Shown piece after piece: positions 1 to 11,676 of a stretch of DNA of 64,000 nucleotides. The stretch is taken from assembly GCF_023856365.1 (NCBI RefSeq), contig NC_064538.1:7820435-7884434 (forward strand), given 5' to 3'. Source of the DNA: Brienomyrus brachyistius (Eukaryota > Chordata > Actinopteri > Osteoglossiformes > Mormyridae). The position numbers and the translations under genes are program-made. The notes beneath the pieces are model-generated. The model was given only the letters and a program-made list of their open reading frames with translations. It was not told the origin of the DNA and searched no databases. The number at the start of each line of letters is the position of its first letter. The first letter of the stretch is position 1.

Positions 1-3000
1 AATCTGCCGCTGTTTTCGCCCTGCGTTCCCCCAGAGAGGTAATGCCACCATAATTTCTCATTTGATTCAGTTTGCTTCACAGAGGCAGCTAAGCTCACAG
101 ATAAAATCTTCTTAAGACCTGACAAGTTGTCAGTAATGAAGGAAATTGCTTTGATCCGACTACAAACAGGTCATTTAACCAGTGTCTGGACTGTGCCGAG
201 AGACTTCACAGTTCCTTACATCTCGTCTCTCTCCCCATTTTTCCTCTATAACAAGGAGACAAAAAAAAACAGAAAACTTCCTCTACTTGCTTTATTAGCA
301 CTAGCTGCTCAAAACAAGTCAATCTTTCTTTCATTACCCAGGAGAGGAAAGCGACTCAGTGAGTCTAAACATATTTACACATCTGTTATTTGTTTGTTTG
401 CTTGTTTGCTTATTAGTTGGTAGATAAAGAGATTTGTGTGAAATGTGGATTCATGCTTGAAGTAGTTAAGAAAGGTAAAGACTGAATGCGAGTGTACTGA
501 GGACATCTTCTCAAACATCTCTGCATCTCCTGTTTTACAGACGTTTCAGCAGCTAATGCGGCTCAGGCTCATGCAACTTCCCACACCGACCAATCACTCT
601 AGGAGGAAATTATTGACTTAAAAACCTTTTCGCTGGGTCAATGTTTTATTTTTTTTCTTCCATGATGTGAACAATTTGTACGGAAACAGTGAGAACCCAA
701 CATGAGCGTAGCTTGGATGTTGTTTTTCACCAGTATGGGAGTGGATTAAGAGTAAAAAAAATCTAAATTCCAGTATGCTAGTTTTGGTGTTTTCGTCTAT
801 ATTACTTGCATCAGGTTTGTTGCACGCGTATCTAACACAAGGCACGAAGCTAATCAAACACTTGGAGGTGCGACTGAGTACAGTCATTCTTTGGCACCAG
901 CAGATAAGGACACTCAGAAATGTGGGCAGCCATTACAAACAGCAGCATTTCATTAACATGGGGACAGGCTTGGTACTGTAAGAGATGTTTGATACATCTA
1001 AGCAGCTGCAATTTTCCATCCTTGCTCAGGGCTCTTACCTAACAATTCTGGAGCCAGTTTGGTACAATGCGAAGAGAGGGGGAAACAACTGTAGCAAAAT
1101 TTTCTTGAGGACCAGCTGCATCCAACAATCTCACTGCAGGATAAAGTGGGCCCGAGTGATACTGAAACAGCGTGTTATTTTCCTAATGGTGCTGGATCTT
1201 GAGAGGAAAGGCCTGGCTGGGGTCTCCTCTGAGGCTAAATTGAAAGATTTCTTCAAATGAGACTCAATTACACAGCAATCAAATCCAAAACATAGACTTT
1301 TCGGTGCACTTAATGCACTAAATTGCTCTGTATTAGTTCTGGGGAAATTAAAAAGGTGCTTGTCACATTCAGCATTCCGCTTGTTCCTGTTATTGAATTG
1401 TGCAGGAATATCGGCTCTGTGGTGTATCCTTCCTACCTACTCCCAGAAGACCTTCAATTATTTTCCCAATAAGCGTGGAGAGCAGCAATGAGCTTGTTGA
1501 GAAGTACATTTCATCCACGGATGAGGTCAAGCGACAATCACACTGAAACGGAAGCCTTTTCTAGTTGTCAGGAGGCGTGCCATCAATTAGGCAGGATCGT
1601 GAAGTTTACAGTGAAACAAAGAGAGGCTGAACTCTGAAGCTTGATTGTTTTCTACCTCGCCCAGGCTTTGATTTGATTCCCTCTATTACTCTATACTTGG
1701 TTAGCATTATTCTGTTGATTCTTCATTGAGATACCGCAAGTCGCCATCCAACCCAGCTGAATTTGTCCATAGTCAAGTCCCTGATGGTCGTGTTTTTGTA
1801 ACGTGGTGAAAGCGTTTGCTACAAAAAACGTAACATGTAGATGAATGATGTAATCAAAAGCACTCAAGCTATCATTGTTTCCAGGGTAGAATGCTGTGTT
1901 TATGCACATATAATTCTGATTGGTGTATTTAAAAACTCATCCTATCAGAACATCCACAGAAGAGAGAAACAGTTGCTGCGTGGATTTTGGCATTCCTTTT
2001 TATTATGCTGAAAGAGGTAAATATTGAATTCTGTGTTTAAACTGTCCCAGGGACACTCACACTAATGTATTTTGTTGTGCATGGCTGAGTAACACTAAGT
2101 GAAATCCAAGAGCATCGTTATCCCTGAAAAAGGACGATAAGGGTCCGTGTTTATCTAATTGCGAGCGTTCCTCTCTGCACCCAAAGGCCCACTTTGCTGC
2201 CGTACACAATGGGCTGCCTCGTGAATAAACGGCACAGTAATCAGGAAGACACGGGAACGAGAGAGTACGGCTGTCTCAGCCTGACCCCCGTGACCCCGCC
2301 GCTCAAGGCAACATGAGGCTCTCATTGCGCTGAAAGGCAGGCAGCAACGGCCTTAAAAAGAAAATAAAAAGTGTGAGGATGGAGAATTTGGAGAATTACA
2401 TATATAATCCTTAATCGAACATACTGCAGAATGAGTCTTAACAGGGCTCCTAGCAGAGTCTTCAAGGTGACTCTCTATCCCTTCCTTGACTCGTTTTTTT
2501 GGTATTCAGAACCCTTCCCTGCCAAGAAACTCATACTTGGATCGTGTTGTCTGAAAGGAAACAGGAGTTGGACCTTGCTATGTCTTTCTAGCTCTTTATT
2601 AATGGATTTGCATGAGTTTCATGTTCCACTGACTGCTGATTTGGACTTAATATTGTAAATACTAAGACTTGACATGTCCTTTCTTTGGCATGACAGAGAG
2701 CTAGGTCAGACTGTCAGAACTCAAGACCGTGGGACAGGACTATGCAGACAGCTGTGTCTGTTTGTCTGTGTTGAAATATAGTGGTGGGACTGAGGAAATT
2801 AGCTCTGACAGCAAGACCACATTTCTTAATTAACAGCTCCCCATACTCCGATGCCCTACCTGTGAGAAAAAGGGTAAATCAGGAGGATGAGAAAGAAGGA
2901 TCCATAAGGAGCAGGAGAATCGTATTAGTACAAGTTTTAATAATTCCCTATTGTATATTTACATTAACAAAAGTCAGGCGTTTCTTCCACTGTGACACCT

Positions 3001-3794
3001 GGTAATTAATTCCTGCTCTGCAGACAACATTTACAGTATAAGTAAAGCTAGATTCAGAGACAGACCAAGATCCTGGTAATAATCACAAAAAGGACAAATG
3101 GAGCCTGATTGTACTCTTATCAAGCAAGTATAAAAGCTGGAATTTCTCATGCTTGCTTAGTTACAGAGACTCGCTCATTAGAAAACTTTAGCCTGGTAGT
3201 AAATGAACACAAGGAGAAAGCATGGAGGGTATTTTCAGAGGAAGACTTTACAAAATGGTGACCTGAATTGCAGATGACTGGTTTTCCTTAACATAAGTCT
3301 GCAATCAAAGACTATACCTCTGTGGGTTTGAAAGAGGGGAGTGTCCTTGTGGGAGTGGCCTTGTAGTCATTTCCATGCTTCCTCATGGTTGTTAGAAGCA
3401 TATCATTGTCTGTGCTGGACAGCTGATTCAAGAATCACTTGTAGACATCTTGTCAGCACTGTCACTTGGTGTGTTTGTGCTTAGAGAAATACCTGCCAGC
3501 TCAGATGATTTTCTCACTCACATATGTTTCTAATAGGGGTTGTTGCCCAGCTTTTCCTGAATCCATTTATTCTGTGTATGATCCACTCTGTACTGAAGTA
3601 TCTCTACCCAACCCAGTGAGGACCAGTCTGGAGAGCAATACCAGCAATATCAAAGTCTTGTGAAGCCTTTAAGAGCTACTAATTACATCACTAATCTTCC
3701 TTGTGCAATTTAGTGGTATTCCAACAGGCGTGTGCGTACGGGTCTCTCTGAGTTCCAGAAAAGTCATTCATCCTCAGCTTTCTGTTCGGCACAG
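1..3794. other. Intron upstream of the first visible cdh4 exon (partial)
   Basis: No cadherin exon 4 (mature N-terminus with the DWVIPPI-type start) was found here, so this is taken as the 3' part of intron 4. The stretch ends in a usable acceptor (ttcggcacag) at 3794. No gene, RNA or clear mobile element was recognised. Segments 1360-1650 and 2160-2360 are of mixed composition without low-complexity runs and could be conserved non-coding sequence, but this is only an impression. Confidence 0.6.
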
Positions 3795-3950
3795 ATTCGC
3801 TCCGACCAGGACCGACAGATCCAGATACGATACAGCATCACAGGCGTGGGTGCCGACCAGCCGCCCAACGAGGTGTTCAGCATTGACCCTGTGGCAGGGA
3901 AAATGTTCGTCACCAAGCCCCTCGACAGAGAGGAGAGGTCATCCTACCAT
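3795..3950 (+). CDS. cdh4: cdh4 exon 5 equivalent: EC1, mature residues from about 24
   Basis: This 156-bp exon encodes 52 residues starting [17 protein letters not shown] and ending in [10 protein letters not shown], phase 0 at both ends, between acceptor cacag and donor gtaagt. It covers the middle of the first extracellular cadherin repeat. LDRE at segment residues 44-47 supplies calcium ligands at the EC1-EC2 junction in classical cadherins. By homology the first residue is about position 24 of the mature protein, so the Trp2 arm used in trans adhesion is encoded upstream, outside the window. The 156-bp length equals that of the matching N-cadherin exon. The [12 protein letters not shown] wording favours R-cadherin. 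Confidence 0.96.
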
Positions 3951-4030
3951 GTAAGTAGAACTATTCTTTAAAAGACAATTGACAGTTATGATTCTCGAGC
4001 TGCCTCAGAACTTCAAAATAGCAATATGTA

Positions 4031-4175
4031 TGCATCCATCCGTCTTCCATAATGGCTTATCCGGTATATGACCGCGGTGAACCTGGAGCCTCAGGCAGCA
4101 CCAGCGGCGGGAAGACAGTCCGTCTCAGCAAATTCACCAACCCTGTGAAAGCCCACGAAAAAACATGGGGAAACC
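4031..4175 (-). mobile_element. Degenerate SINE-like tail, reverse orientation
   Basis: Read on the minus strand this ends in GGATAAGCCATTATGGAAG followed by a GGATG-like run, preceded by words such as GAGGCTCCAGG. This resembles the 3' portion of the fish tRNA-derived SINE seen intact at 45280-45637 (GGATAAGCAGTTTGGAAAATG plus a GGAT tail). The 5' tRNA-like head is not convincing here, so it is probably an old, truncated copy. Confidence 0.4.
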
Positions 4176-4352
4176 GTTCCGACTCCTCAACCCGGAGTCA
4201 CGAATCTAAAGGATTATATTTTGCTGTTTAGTTGTAACACGGAATTAAACATGGGAATGTTTGTAGTTGAGAAAAGTTTCGGGTGTCAAGTTTAAGATGT
4301 CTAGAACTAATCAAAGAGTGAATGTAAGGGATTTAAAAATGAAAGAAAAAAT

Positions 4353-4580
4353 GGTTACACTTTACTTCAGGGGGCACAAATAATGTAGTAGTACACTCTT
4401 ACTTAATGTATTCATTAACCAGAAACTAAGTTTTAGTTACATACCGATCACTTGTTTGTTCCTCATTAATAAATAATGAAGTTCCTGTGTTTCATGCACT
4501 TACTATATTTGTTGATGATTAGTACTTGAGTAGTAACTGAGTTACTAAGTTTCTTGTGCCCCCTCAAGTGTAGTATTACC
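4353..4580. mobile_element. Short non-autonomous DNA element with about 27-bp terminal inverted repeats
   Basis: The left end reads GGTTACACTTTACTTCAGGG, followed by GGCACAA. The reverse complement of the right end reads GGTAATACTACACTTGAGGG, followed by GGCACAA. The 228-bp element has no ORF of its own. The flanks share AAAAAT (4347-4352 and 4581-4586 with one shift), a possible short target duplication, though the A-rich context weakens this. It fits a MITE; the superfamily is not assigned. Confidence 0.65.
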
Positions 4581-7500
4581 AAAAATTGATGCCTGGGATG
4601 CATTAGAGATGTAATACACAATAGAAAGATTTGGCAGCTGTTGCTAAAGGGTGGGTTTTGTGCATCTGTGTGTCTAAAAAAGCTGATGTACTGTCCGTAC
4701 TAACAAGCTGACCAGCAGTTTTGTCCTATTTTTTATGTTTAAAACGAAGCAAAAAAAAAATATGGACGTCATTGCAGGAAAAGCCTGCATTCGCTTGTAG
4801 TCTCGCCTGATGAAATGGCTGTCCACATCTTTCGTCACTCATTGCAGCACCTGTGTAGAAGAAACAAACACATCGTCCATTTATTACATCCAAAACGAGA
4901 ACATTAATGAACGTAGCAAATGATGATGAAAGACAGCAAGGCGTGGAAATAAGCGTCCACCCCCAAACCCTTCCGTCGATAGCCTGGCAGAAGGGCTCCT
5001 TGTAATTCAATGTCGTTGTATAACTCGCCTGGTTCCTGTAATGAGTAAATAGCAGAATTACACATTCACTAAATGGGATATTGATTTCCCACTGACTGAT
5101 GTACAGTATATGGTTGGCTGAAGTATGACATTTTTGAGTGTCAAGCACCCATGAGGTGCTCATATATCTACGATCCCGGTGTGTCGTTCTATAGATAGTG
5201 ACAGAAGGAAAGAGAACTTTGCGAGAAGAAATTACATCATTTTGGCTATTAACCAAGTGCATTACATTTAGAAAAAAACAGATGCGACCACTTTCCGTCT
5301 GGCTTTTATCCATGTTCCGGAAGCGCCAGTTCTAAGGCCTATCTTTGTACAGCCAAGCATAACATAACAAAAGATATTGATCCCTGCTCCTCCTAAAATA
5401 TTTATATTAGGCTTTGATAAAGAATCGGCAACCAGCTATTCTGTACAAGTTAAGTGAAATTTAGTGCGCTGATATTTCTAAAACACTTAATCAAATTTAA
5501 CAACCCTACAATTAGTCTCCACATCAGGGGCCTCGCTCTTTTATTTTAATTGGACTCTTGCCTTTGTCCGTAACTTCTGGCTTGTGCATTTCTAGACCAC
5601 TTTCCATGTCTCATCGAAGCAGATGACAGGCAGGGAGTGGTCATTGATGCTGTCAGGACATAGCGGCCCCTGGTTTACACATGATAACCTTTGCATGTTA
5701 ATTCGTACTTCATTTGCGGTATTGAGGTTAAAATGCACATTAATTCCTGCCGTATCGGCACAAATGCACATAAAATATGTACGCATTCACGCTGTTACAA
5801 TAATCGATAGCCGAATGTATCGTTTTTAAAGGTAAATGCGTACTTATGTACCAGTTATGCCAATCCCTGCCCATAACACAACTTTAACAGAACAATTCAC
5901 AAGCAGACTATTCAGACGCAGGGTCCAAAGCAAGTTACCCAGAATTCAGTGGATTTTTCAGGCCTGTAATATGTTGGTGTGCCGCCCGACTTGTTCATGG
6001 CAGAAAGCCGGGGCATTTGCAATCCACGGATCTGCAACACCGATCAAACTTTTTAAATCTGGTCCCGTCTCTACGGGATAGACTCGGCCACAGCACCACG
6101 GCGGAGGAAGCAGATAGATTTGTGTTTGTTTGTTTGTTTTCTCGGATGCCTATCCTCCGGTGTATAATTAAGCGAGGGGATGTGCAGTGTTTGTGTGTGT
6201 GAAAGCGAGCGGCAGAGACGAGTCAGTGAGCTGGCGTAGTTTGCTGTGGGAGAGCACGCCGGAGTCCAGGCACACGCAATGTGCTCTGAATTTCGATCAG
6301 GTTTCAACAAAGCCAGGCACTTCATTCATAGACATTATGTTGAGGTTTTATCCTTGCAAATGTTATTGTGATATTTGTCAAAACTACCCTTTATTTTATG
6401 AATTCAATTTAACTCTACGTTCTGTTACTCTGAACACACTGAACCGTGTACGAGAATAGTAATTTTACTTCAGGTCAGTTTTGTAGTGTTTATTCTTCCT
6501 GTGTAGAGTGACACATTCTAAAGTATTTGTTTGAAACTTTTATGTTGTATTGTTTTTGAAATGACCAAGGTGAGTAGGGATCCATGAGGAAAGATAACAG
6601 GCTTCCCAATCAGACACCTCCAGACATTGCAGGCTGTTCATTTATCTTCATCAGATGTCTGGCTTGACGTTTGCCAAGTCAGCGGTGACCGGCATCTCAT
6701 CCTTTTGGAGATAATAACTTTAATTCCAACGCAGAATTACATTTTCTCTTCTTTAAACACTGCAGTAATCTTTGACTTCTAATGTCATTGAATTACTAGA
6801 TCCAACAGCAGGAGTGATAACTTCTCTGCCACCAGTCAAGAGCATTCATCGCAGTCTTCTGCGCACGGATATTGGGTGCACCGCAAGATCAAACAATGTG
6901 CAGGAAGAAAGTAAAGTCAAATTAACCTCTGGGAGACCTACCGATGCAATTTTTTGCGCAGGAAAAATGGGGTGGATAGACATCAGCTGTGAAGAAGTGA
7001 ATTGAAATAATTCCCTTATTTTCTCTGCAAGGTTACAGCTCCGGCAAACATGTAGGATTATTTTTGTAAGATTGTCAAAGTGACCTCGCAAATGTTCCTG
7101 AACTGCCTGGCATGACCAAAGCTATAACATGCCCAGTGTTCCCAAGTACATATTAAAGGCTTTGAGTTGAAGGATCACACTTGCTTCTATCAATGACCAT
7201 TAATTCTTAGCTAAGATCCAGTTATTAGATATTGTGTGACAGTGGCTTGATATCACAGGCATAATGTGAAAAAGTACCCTTCACCTTTCTGGGAATGAAC
7301 ACCATGTCCTTATATCTCTTTCTGTCCCACAGCCTGCTCACATGTTTACATGTTTTGGATATTGTTGAGGATTGTCTTCAATGCCTCATCAATACCACCA
7401 AGTTTGCTTTTCCCAGCATCCTAAGCAGTGGGCAAAGAGAGACCTTGATATTACACATTGGTTCAGTGTAGTAATGTTGCATCACACCTCCAGTTTTGCG

Positions 7501-8090
7501 AGTTTGGATGTTAACGCTACTGTCTTTGGGGATTTTACACATTCGCCCCACCTCGCATGGGCTTTCTCAGGTACTTCTCAGGTGTTTTGTGGATAGCACA
7601 AAAATTTGAGTAGAGTATTAACATTCTATAAGCTTACTGGTTGTATGAGCTCCCACTAGTGTGTAATTAAACTCTTTTGTGTTCAGTTTAGTGAAAACTG
7701 AAGTAATCAGTTGTCGTTTGGTAACCAGCTCATTCTTTCTGTGTAGCTTTTTTGACAAACCCAAACAAATTTTGCTATATTAAACATGCATCAAACACAT
7801 TTATATTGCCACAGTCCCTACCGGATTCATGTAGGGGTAGAGTTTTCTTTGGCTCAAGGGTTTGAGTCCCATTTAGACCGTAAAGGGGAGGGTAGACCAG
7901 AGTGGGGGGTACAACACTGGCTGCCAGTGGAACTGCACAGGGAGGACCCCTGACTCCCCCATCCAGGCCTCTCATGCAGTCATCCTTCCATGGCCCAACT
8001 CGTCTGTGTGCAATTTCATTAAGCAGTACAGCTTGGGCCGCAGGAGCCCTGGATGCTCTGTCTGACTGATCCCTAAACCCAACAATTAAA

Positions 8091-8330
8091 GCTCGTGGGA
8101 GTTTTACTTACACAAAAATGTTCTGAGGGCTGAAGGAAAAATGATTTGTTCATACAGAGAACCAATCAGATTGTAGAGGAGGTGGGGAGTCAGCCAATCA
8201 GATGCATTGGCCCCACCTCCTCTAGTTGCTTGGATCCACCTTCACAACAGTCTGATTGGTTATCTCTCTGAACCAGTCATTTTTCGTTCTGCTCCCAGAA
8301 CATCTTTGTGTTAGTAAAACTCCCATGAGC
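8091..8330. mobile_element. Hairpin-forming MITE with long inverted repeats and 9-bp target duplication
   Basis: The 240-bp unit begins GCTCGTGGGAGTTTTACTTA and its reverse complement begins GCTCATGGGAGTTTTACTAA. The arms stay alignable for roughly 90 bp. A second nested palindrome (tagaggaggtgggg ... ccccacctcctcta) closes the hairpin. It is flanked by acaattaaa (8082-8090) and acaatcaaa (8331-8339), a 9-bp duplication with one mismatch. Long arms with 8-9 bp duplications suggest a hAT- or Mutator-type non-autonomous element. It holds three ATTGG/CCAAT words (about 8161, 8196, 8254) and no coding capacity. Confidence 0.8.
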
Positions 8331-9249
8331 ACAATCAAATCTTTGGGGCCCATTACTGAGCTGGGGGCCCTTTTGTTTTTATGCACTGATTATTCCTCTT
8401 TATATAAGCGATCTTGTTTTGTGCTTATTTAAAACTCACCTCATCAATCATTTTCCAGAAGTATTGTTATATTTTCTAACAATATTCAAGGTGGAAAACA
8501 TATTAAGTTTTTTTTTGGTTTTGATGTAGAAATTCCACTGTGTTGGGGCAGTATAAAGCATATTGCAGATTTTTTTGTGGGAAGTCACTGGAAAGTAACT
8601 GAAAAGCAAGTCCCGTGTCCCGTTGTGCTGAGACAAAAGGAGAGAAAGGAGTGGAACAACACAATGTGCAGGTCTCAGTGATGACCACTCTGAAGATTAA
8701 CATGCAGCTCTGGAGGTTTGAATGCCATGCAACTGCAAGTCATTCTCTTTCTGCCCTGCTCTTTGTATAATACAGCATAGCCCTCCAAGACCAAATTAAT
8801 CAGCTTTTGTATGGTGGTTACTCCCAATGGCTGAAAGAAAGCCGGAAACATAAGGAATTGTATGAGCAGAGAGGTTTTGTTGACGCTGGATACGTATGCC
8901 ATAAATATGATAAATAAACATGCTTAGTTTTCTAAATTCACAAACAGATGTGAGAGCATGAGAAACCATCCACAGAGGAGTGCTCAAGTCTTGCTCTCAA
9001 CCCTTTGACATTGCTCTTCTTAGACTAGCAACTTTGACAGACTTTTAAATGAGACAGGCCTGGAGTGCAGTATGTTGGCTGTGGTATCATTCATCACTCT
9101 CGCTATATTATATTGCATGATGGATTTTACATTGGAGGTACTGTAGGTCTAAAACTGCAGAACAGTTTGAGAACAAAATGCTCCCCGGGTCAGCACTAGC
9201 GAGAAGGGGCAGAATTTGGCTCGGCTGGCCCTTCTACCCTATTGCCTGA

Positions 9250-9510
<261 letters not shown>

Positions 9511-10277
9511 TGATTGTGGTTGGTTGTAATGCCTGAAAGAGGCTTTTTTTTTTTCTTTTTGATGGTGAAAACTATTTGCAGCAGGTGTTCTGTTGGCAGG
9601 CTGAATGAGTAACAGCATTGAAAGATTAATTTCTACTTCAGCAATGAGTGTCTCTGAAAAACCAATTCAGATGTGTGATTTTGAAGTCCAGGGGACCGTT
9701 CTGCATAAAACACAGACGTGTGAGTCAGAGATGAGATTGCAGGAAGCTCTGCAAAAGCTGCCAGATCGTGGCGTCTGTTGTGGATGGAGAGCGGTGTGAA
9801 TTTGGGGTCTGGCCAAGGACCAGCAGGTGAGCTGATGAATATGGCCACTGAATAAAGACCTGCTGTACGCTTCACATTCAGTGGGCTTAATGAGTAGGAA
9901 ACGGGGTTAAAGAGGCTGTAATGTGCCGGTGTCAGGATCATTTCCTGAGCATGCATGGCAGGGCTGGACTGTAGGCCTTGGGCTGGGCAGCTGCATCATT
10001 TGTAACCTTCCCACTGAGGATGATTTAAGGTGGCCTTTCAGGAAGGCACAGCCTTCTCAGAGCATAGTATTACCACCACTCTAGCTGGGGCTACAGGCTG
10101 TTTTTAAAAATTCTGGCACCACAAGGTACTCCAGCAAATCTCTAGACTAAAAAATTGGAACCAGGGAGGTGTTACACAATACATGGAGCTGTGGAAGTCA
10201 AAGAAATAAGAGAAGCTTAGAGATTGTTTTTTTTTTTATTCCCACCCCTACCTCTCTTGCCGCCACCCTGCACATTA

Positions 10278-10476
10278 GGGTGGGGGCAATTCTGGAATGC
10301 ATTGATCAATTCCAGTCCAAATCAGGAAATGGAACTTGGATTGAAATTTAAATCATTCTGAAATTCGAATGCAACTCCTATTCTGTTGCCTGTAGTTCTT
10401 TGCCCATCCCAACTCCAGTTCCATTTCCTGATTTGAATTGAAATTGATCAATGCATTCTGGAATGGCCCCCCACCC
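10278..10476. mobile_element. Foldback element, about 58-bp imperfect inverted arms
   Basis: The left arm (10278-10335) starts AGGGTGGGGGCAATTCTGGA. The reverse complement of the right arm (10418-10476) starts AGGGTGGGGGGCCATTCCAG. Both continue with AATGCATTGATCAATT and end in TCAGGAAATGGAAC. The spacer of about 80 bp is AT-rich. No clear target duplication was found. It fits a non-autonomous foldback DNA element; the superfamily is unknown. Confidence 0.7.
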
Positions 10477-11240
10477 TGCCCTCTTCACACCCCACTTTAA
10501 CTGTGGCAAGGGGGGGCCAGCATTAGCTTTGATAATACGTGTTTTCCTCACTGCTCTTTGGCTGTGCTCCCTCCTGTTCTAGTTTTGGCCCTTGCAGAAC
10601 CGAAACTGGAGGACATTGCTGGAGTTTACACTCTAATTGGACACTTGTTCAGGCCCTCAATGGGAAGATGAGTCTTCGAACAGATCTGCCTTCCTCCCAC
10701 ATCGTATGTGTTCTGCAGTTTCTGTTGACTCATGGAAAAGTAAGTTTGCAGCGGGTTTTGGTATGAAACCGACTGCAAAGAGTGCTGGCAGAAAAAGTGA
10801 CCCTCATTCAAGCTCTCCCTTGCGTCATGGGTAATGCTTACGAGCACCGTGAGACACCAGAAATGTTTATGCTTCCTTCTGCCTCGTGTGTTTTTAAAGG
10901 CATTAGTCTAGTAAGCGTTGATTTTATTGTCAAACACAGCAGTAGGATGGAAATTCATTTAAATTAATAAAAAATTGAAAATGACAAACAAAAATAATAA
11001 TGAGGATGCATCATTATTATTATTATCGCAGATAATTGTATAACATAATACCTAATGACCTCAATCTATGTAACTTTTGCAAAACAGCTGATTCGATTGA
11101 CCTGATGGTCACCTGTCTCCAGTCACCTTGTTCTGAGTTATTACGGTAACATTTACAGATCTTTGTTGGTCCCCGCAACATCAAAATAACAGTTTTTTTT
11201 GGCCCCCATAATGTAATTTAAACATAATCCCTACACATAA

Positions 11241-11311
<71 letters not shown>
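11241..11311. repeat. Compound (AC)n(AT)n microsatellite
   Basis: About 12 AC units are followed directly by about 23 AT units. It abuts the dispersed repeat at 11312-11616. Confidence 0.95.
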
Positions 11312-11315
<4 letters not shown>

Positions 11316-11614
11316 CTGTATGTGTGCGTGTGTGTGTGAGTGTGACCTGGTATACCTTACCTTATGGGCACACAATGTCCCCACAATGTGATGAATGCCC
11401 ATTTTCTTTCCTTTATGGGGAGCAGTTTCCTGGGAAAACTCAATTTAATTCTGCGACTGTAATGAAAAACTAAAAATGCAAAATCTCCTGTACTTTTTCT
11501 TGGTTATTTATGGTCATAGTTAGGGCTGGGTAGGGCTTAAGGTTGTCATAGTTAGGGTTAGCATTTTTTCCCATAGAAATGAATGAGCGGTCCCCATAAA
11601 GATATGTTTACCCG

Positions 11615-11616
<2 letters not shown>
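11312..11616 (+). mobile_element. Dispersed fish repeat bounded by microsatellites, copy 1
   Basis: It contains AACTCAATTTAATTCTG, GTTAGGGCTGGGTAGGGC, TTAAGGTTGTCATAG and CCCATAGAAATGAATG, then GTCCCCATAAAGATATG, and runs straight into a (GT)n tract. A second, inverted copy with the same word order lies at 21255-21520. The end-linked CA/GT tracts and repeated occurrence argue for a dispersed element. No ORF or family name is assigned. Confidence 0.7.
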
Positions 11617-11665
<49 letters not shown>

Positions 11666-11676
11666 CATGTGTGTGT
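11617..11676. repeat. (GT)n microsatellite with GC interruption
   Basis: A run of GT dinucleotides to 11658, then GCGCGCGC and a short GT run. It forms the right border of the dispersed repeat. Confidence 0.95.

Noticed and set aside
4726..5313. 195-codon minus-strand ORF in intron 5
   Set aside because: No recognisable domain, no splice or promoter context, AT-rich; probably chance.
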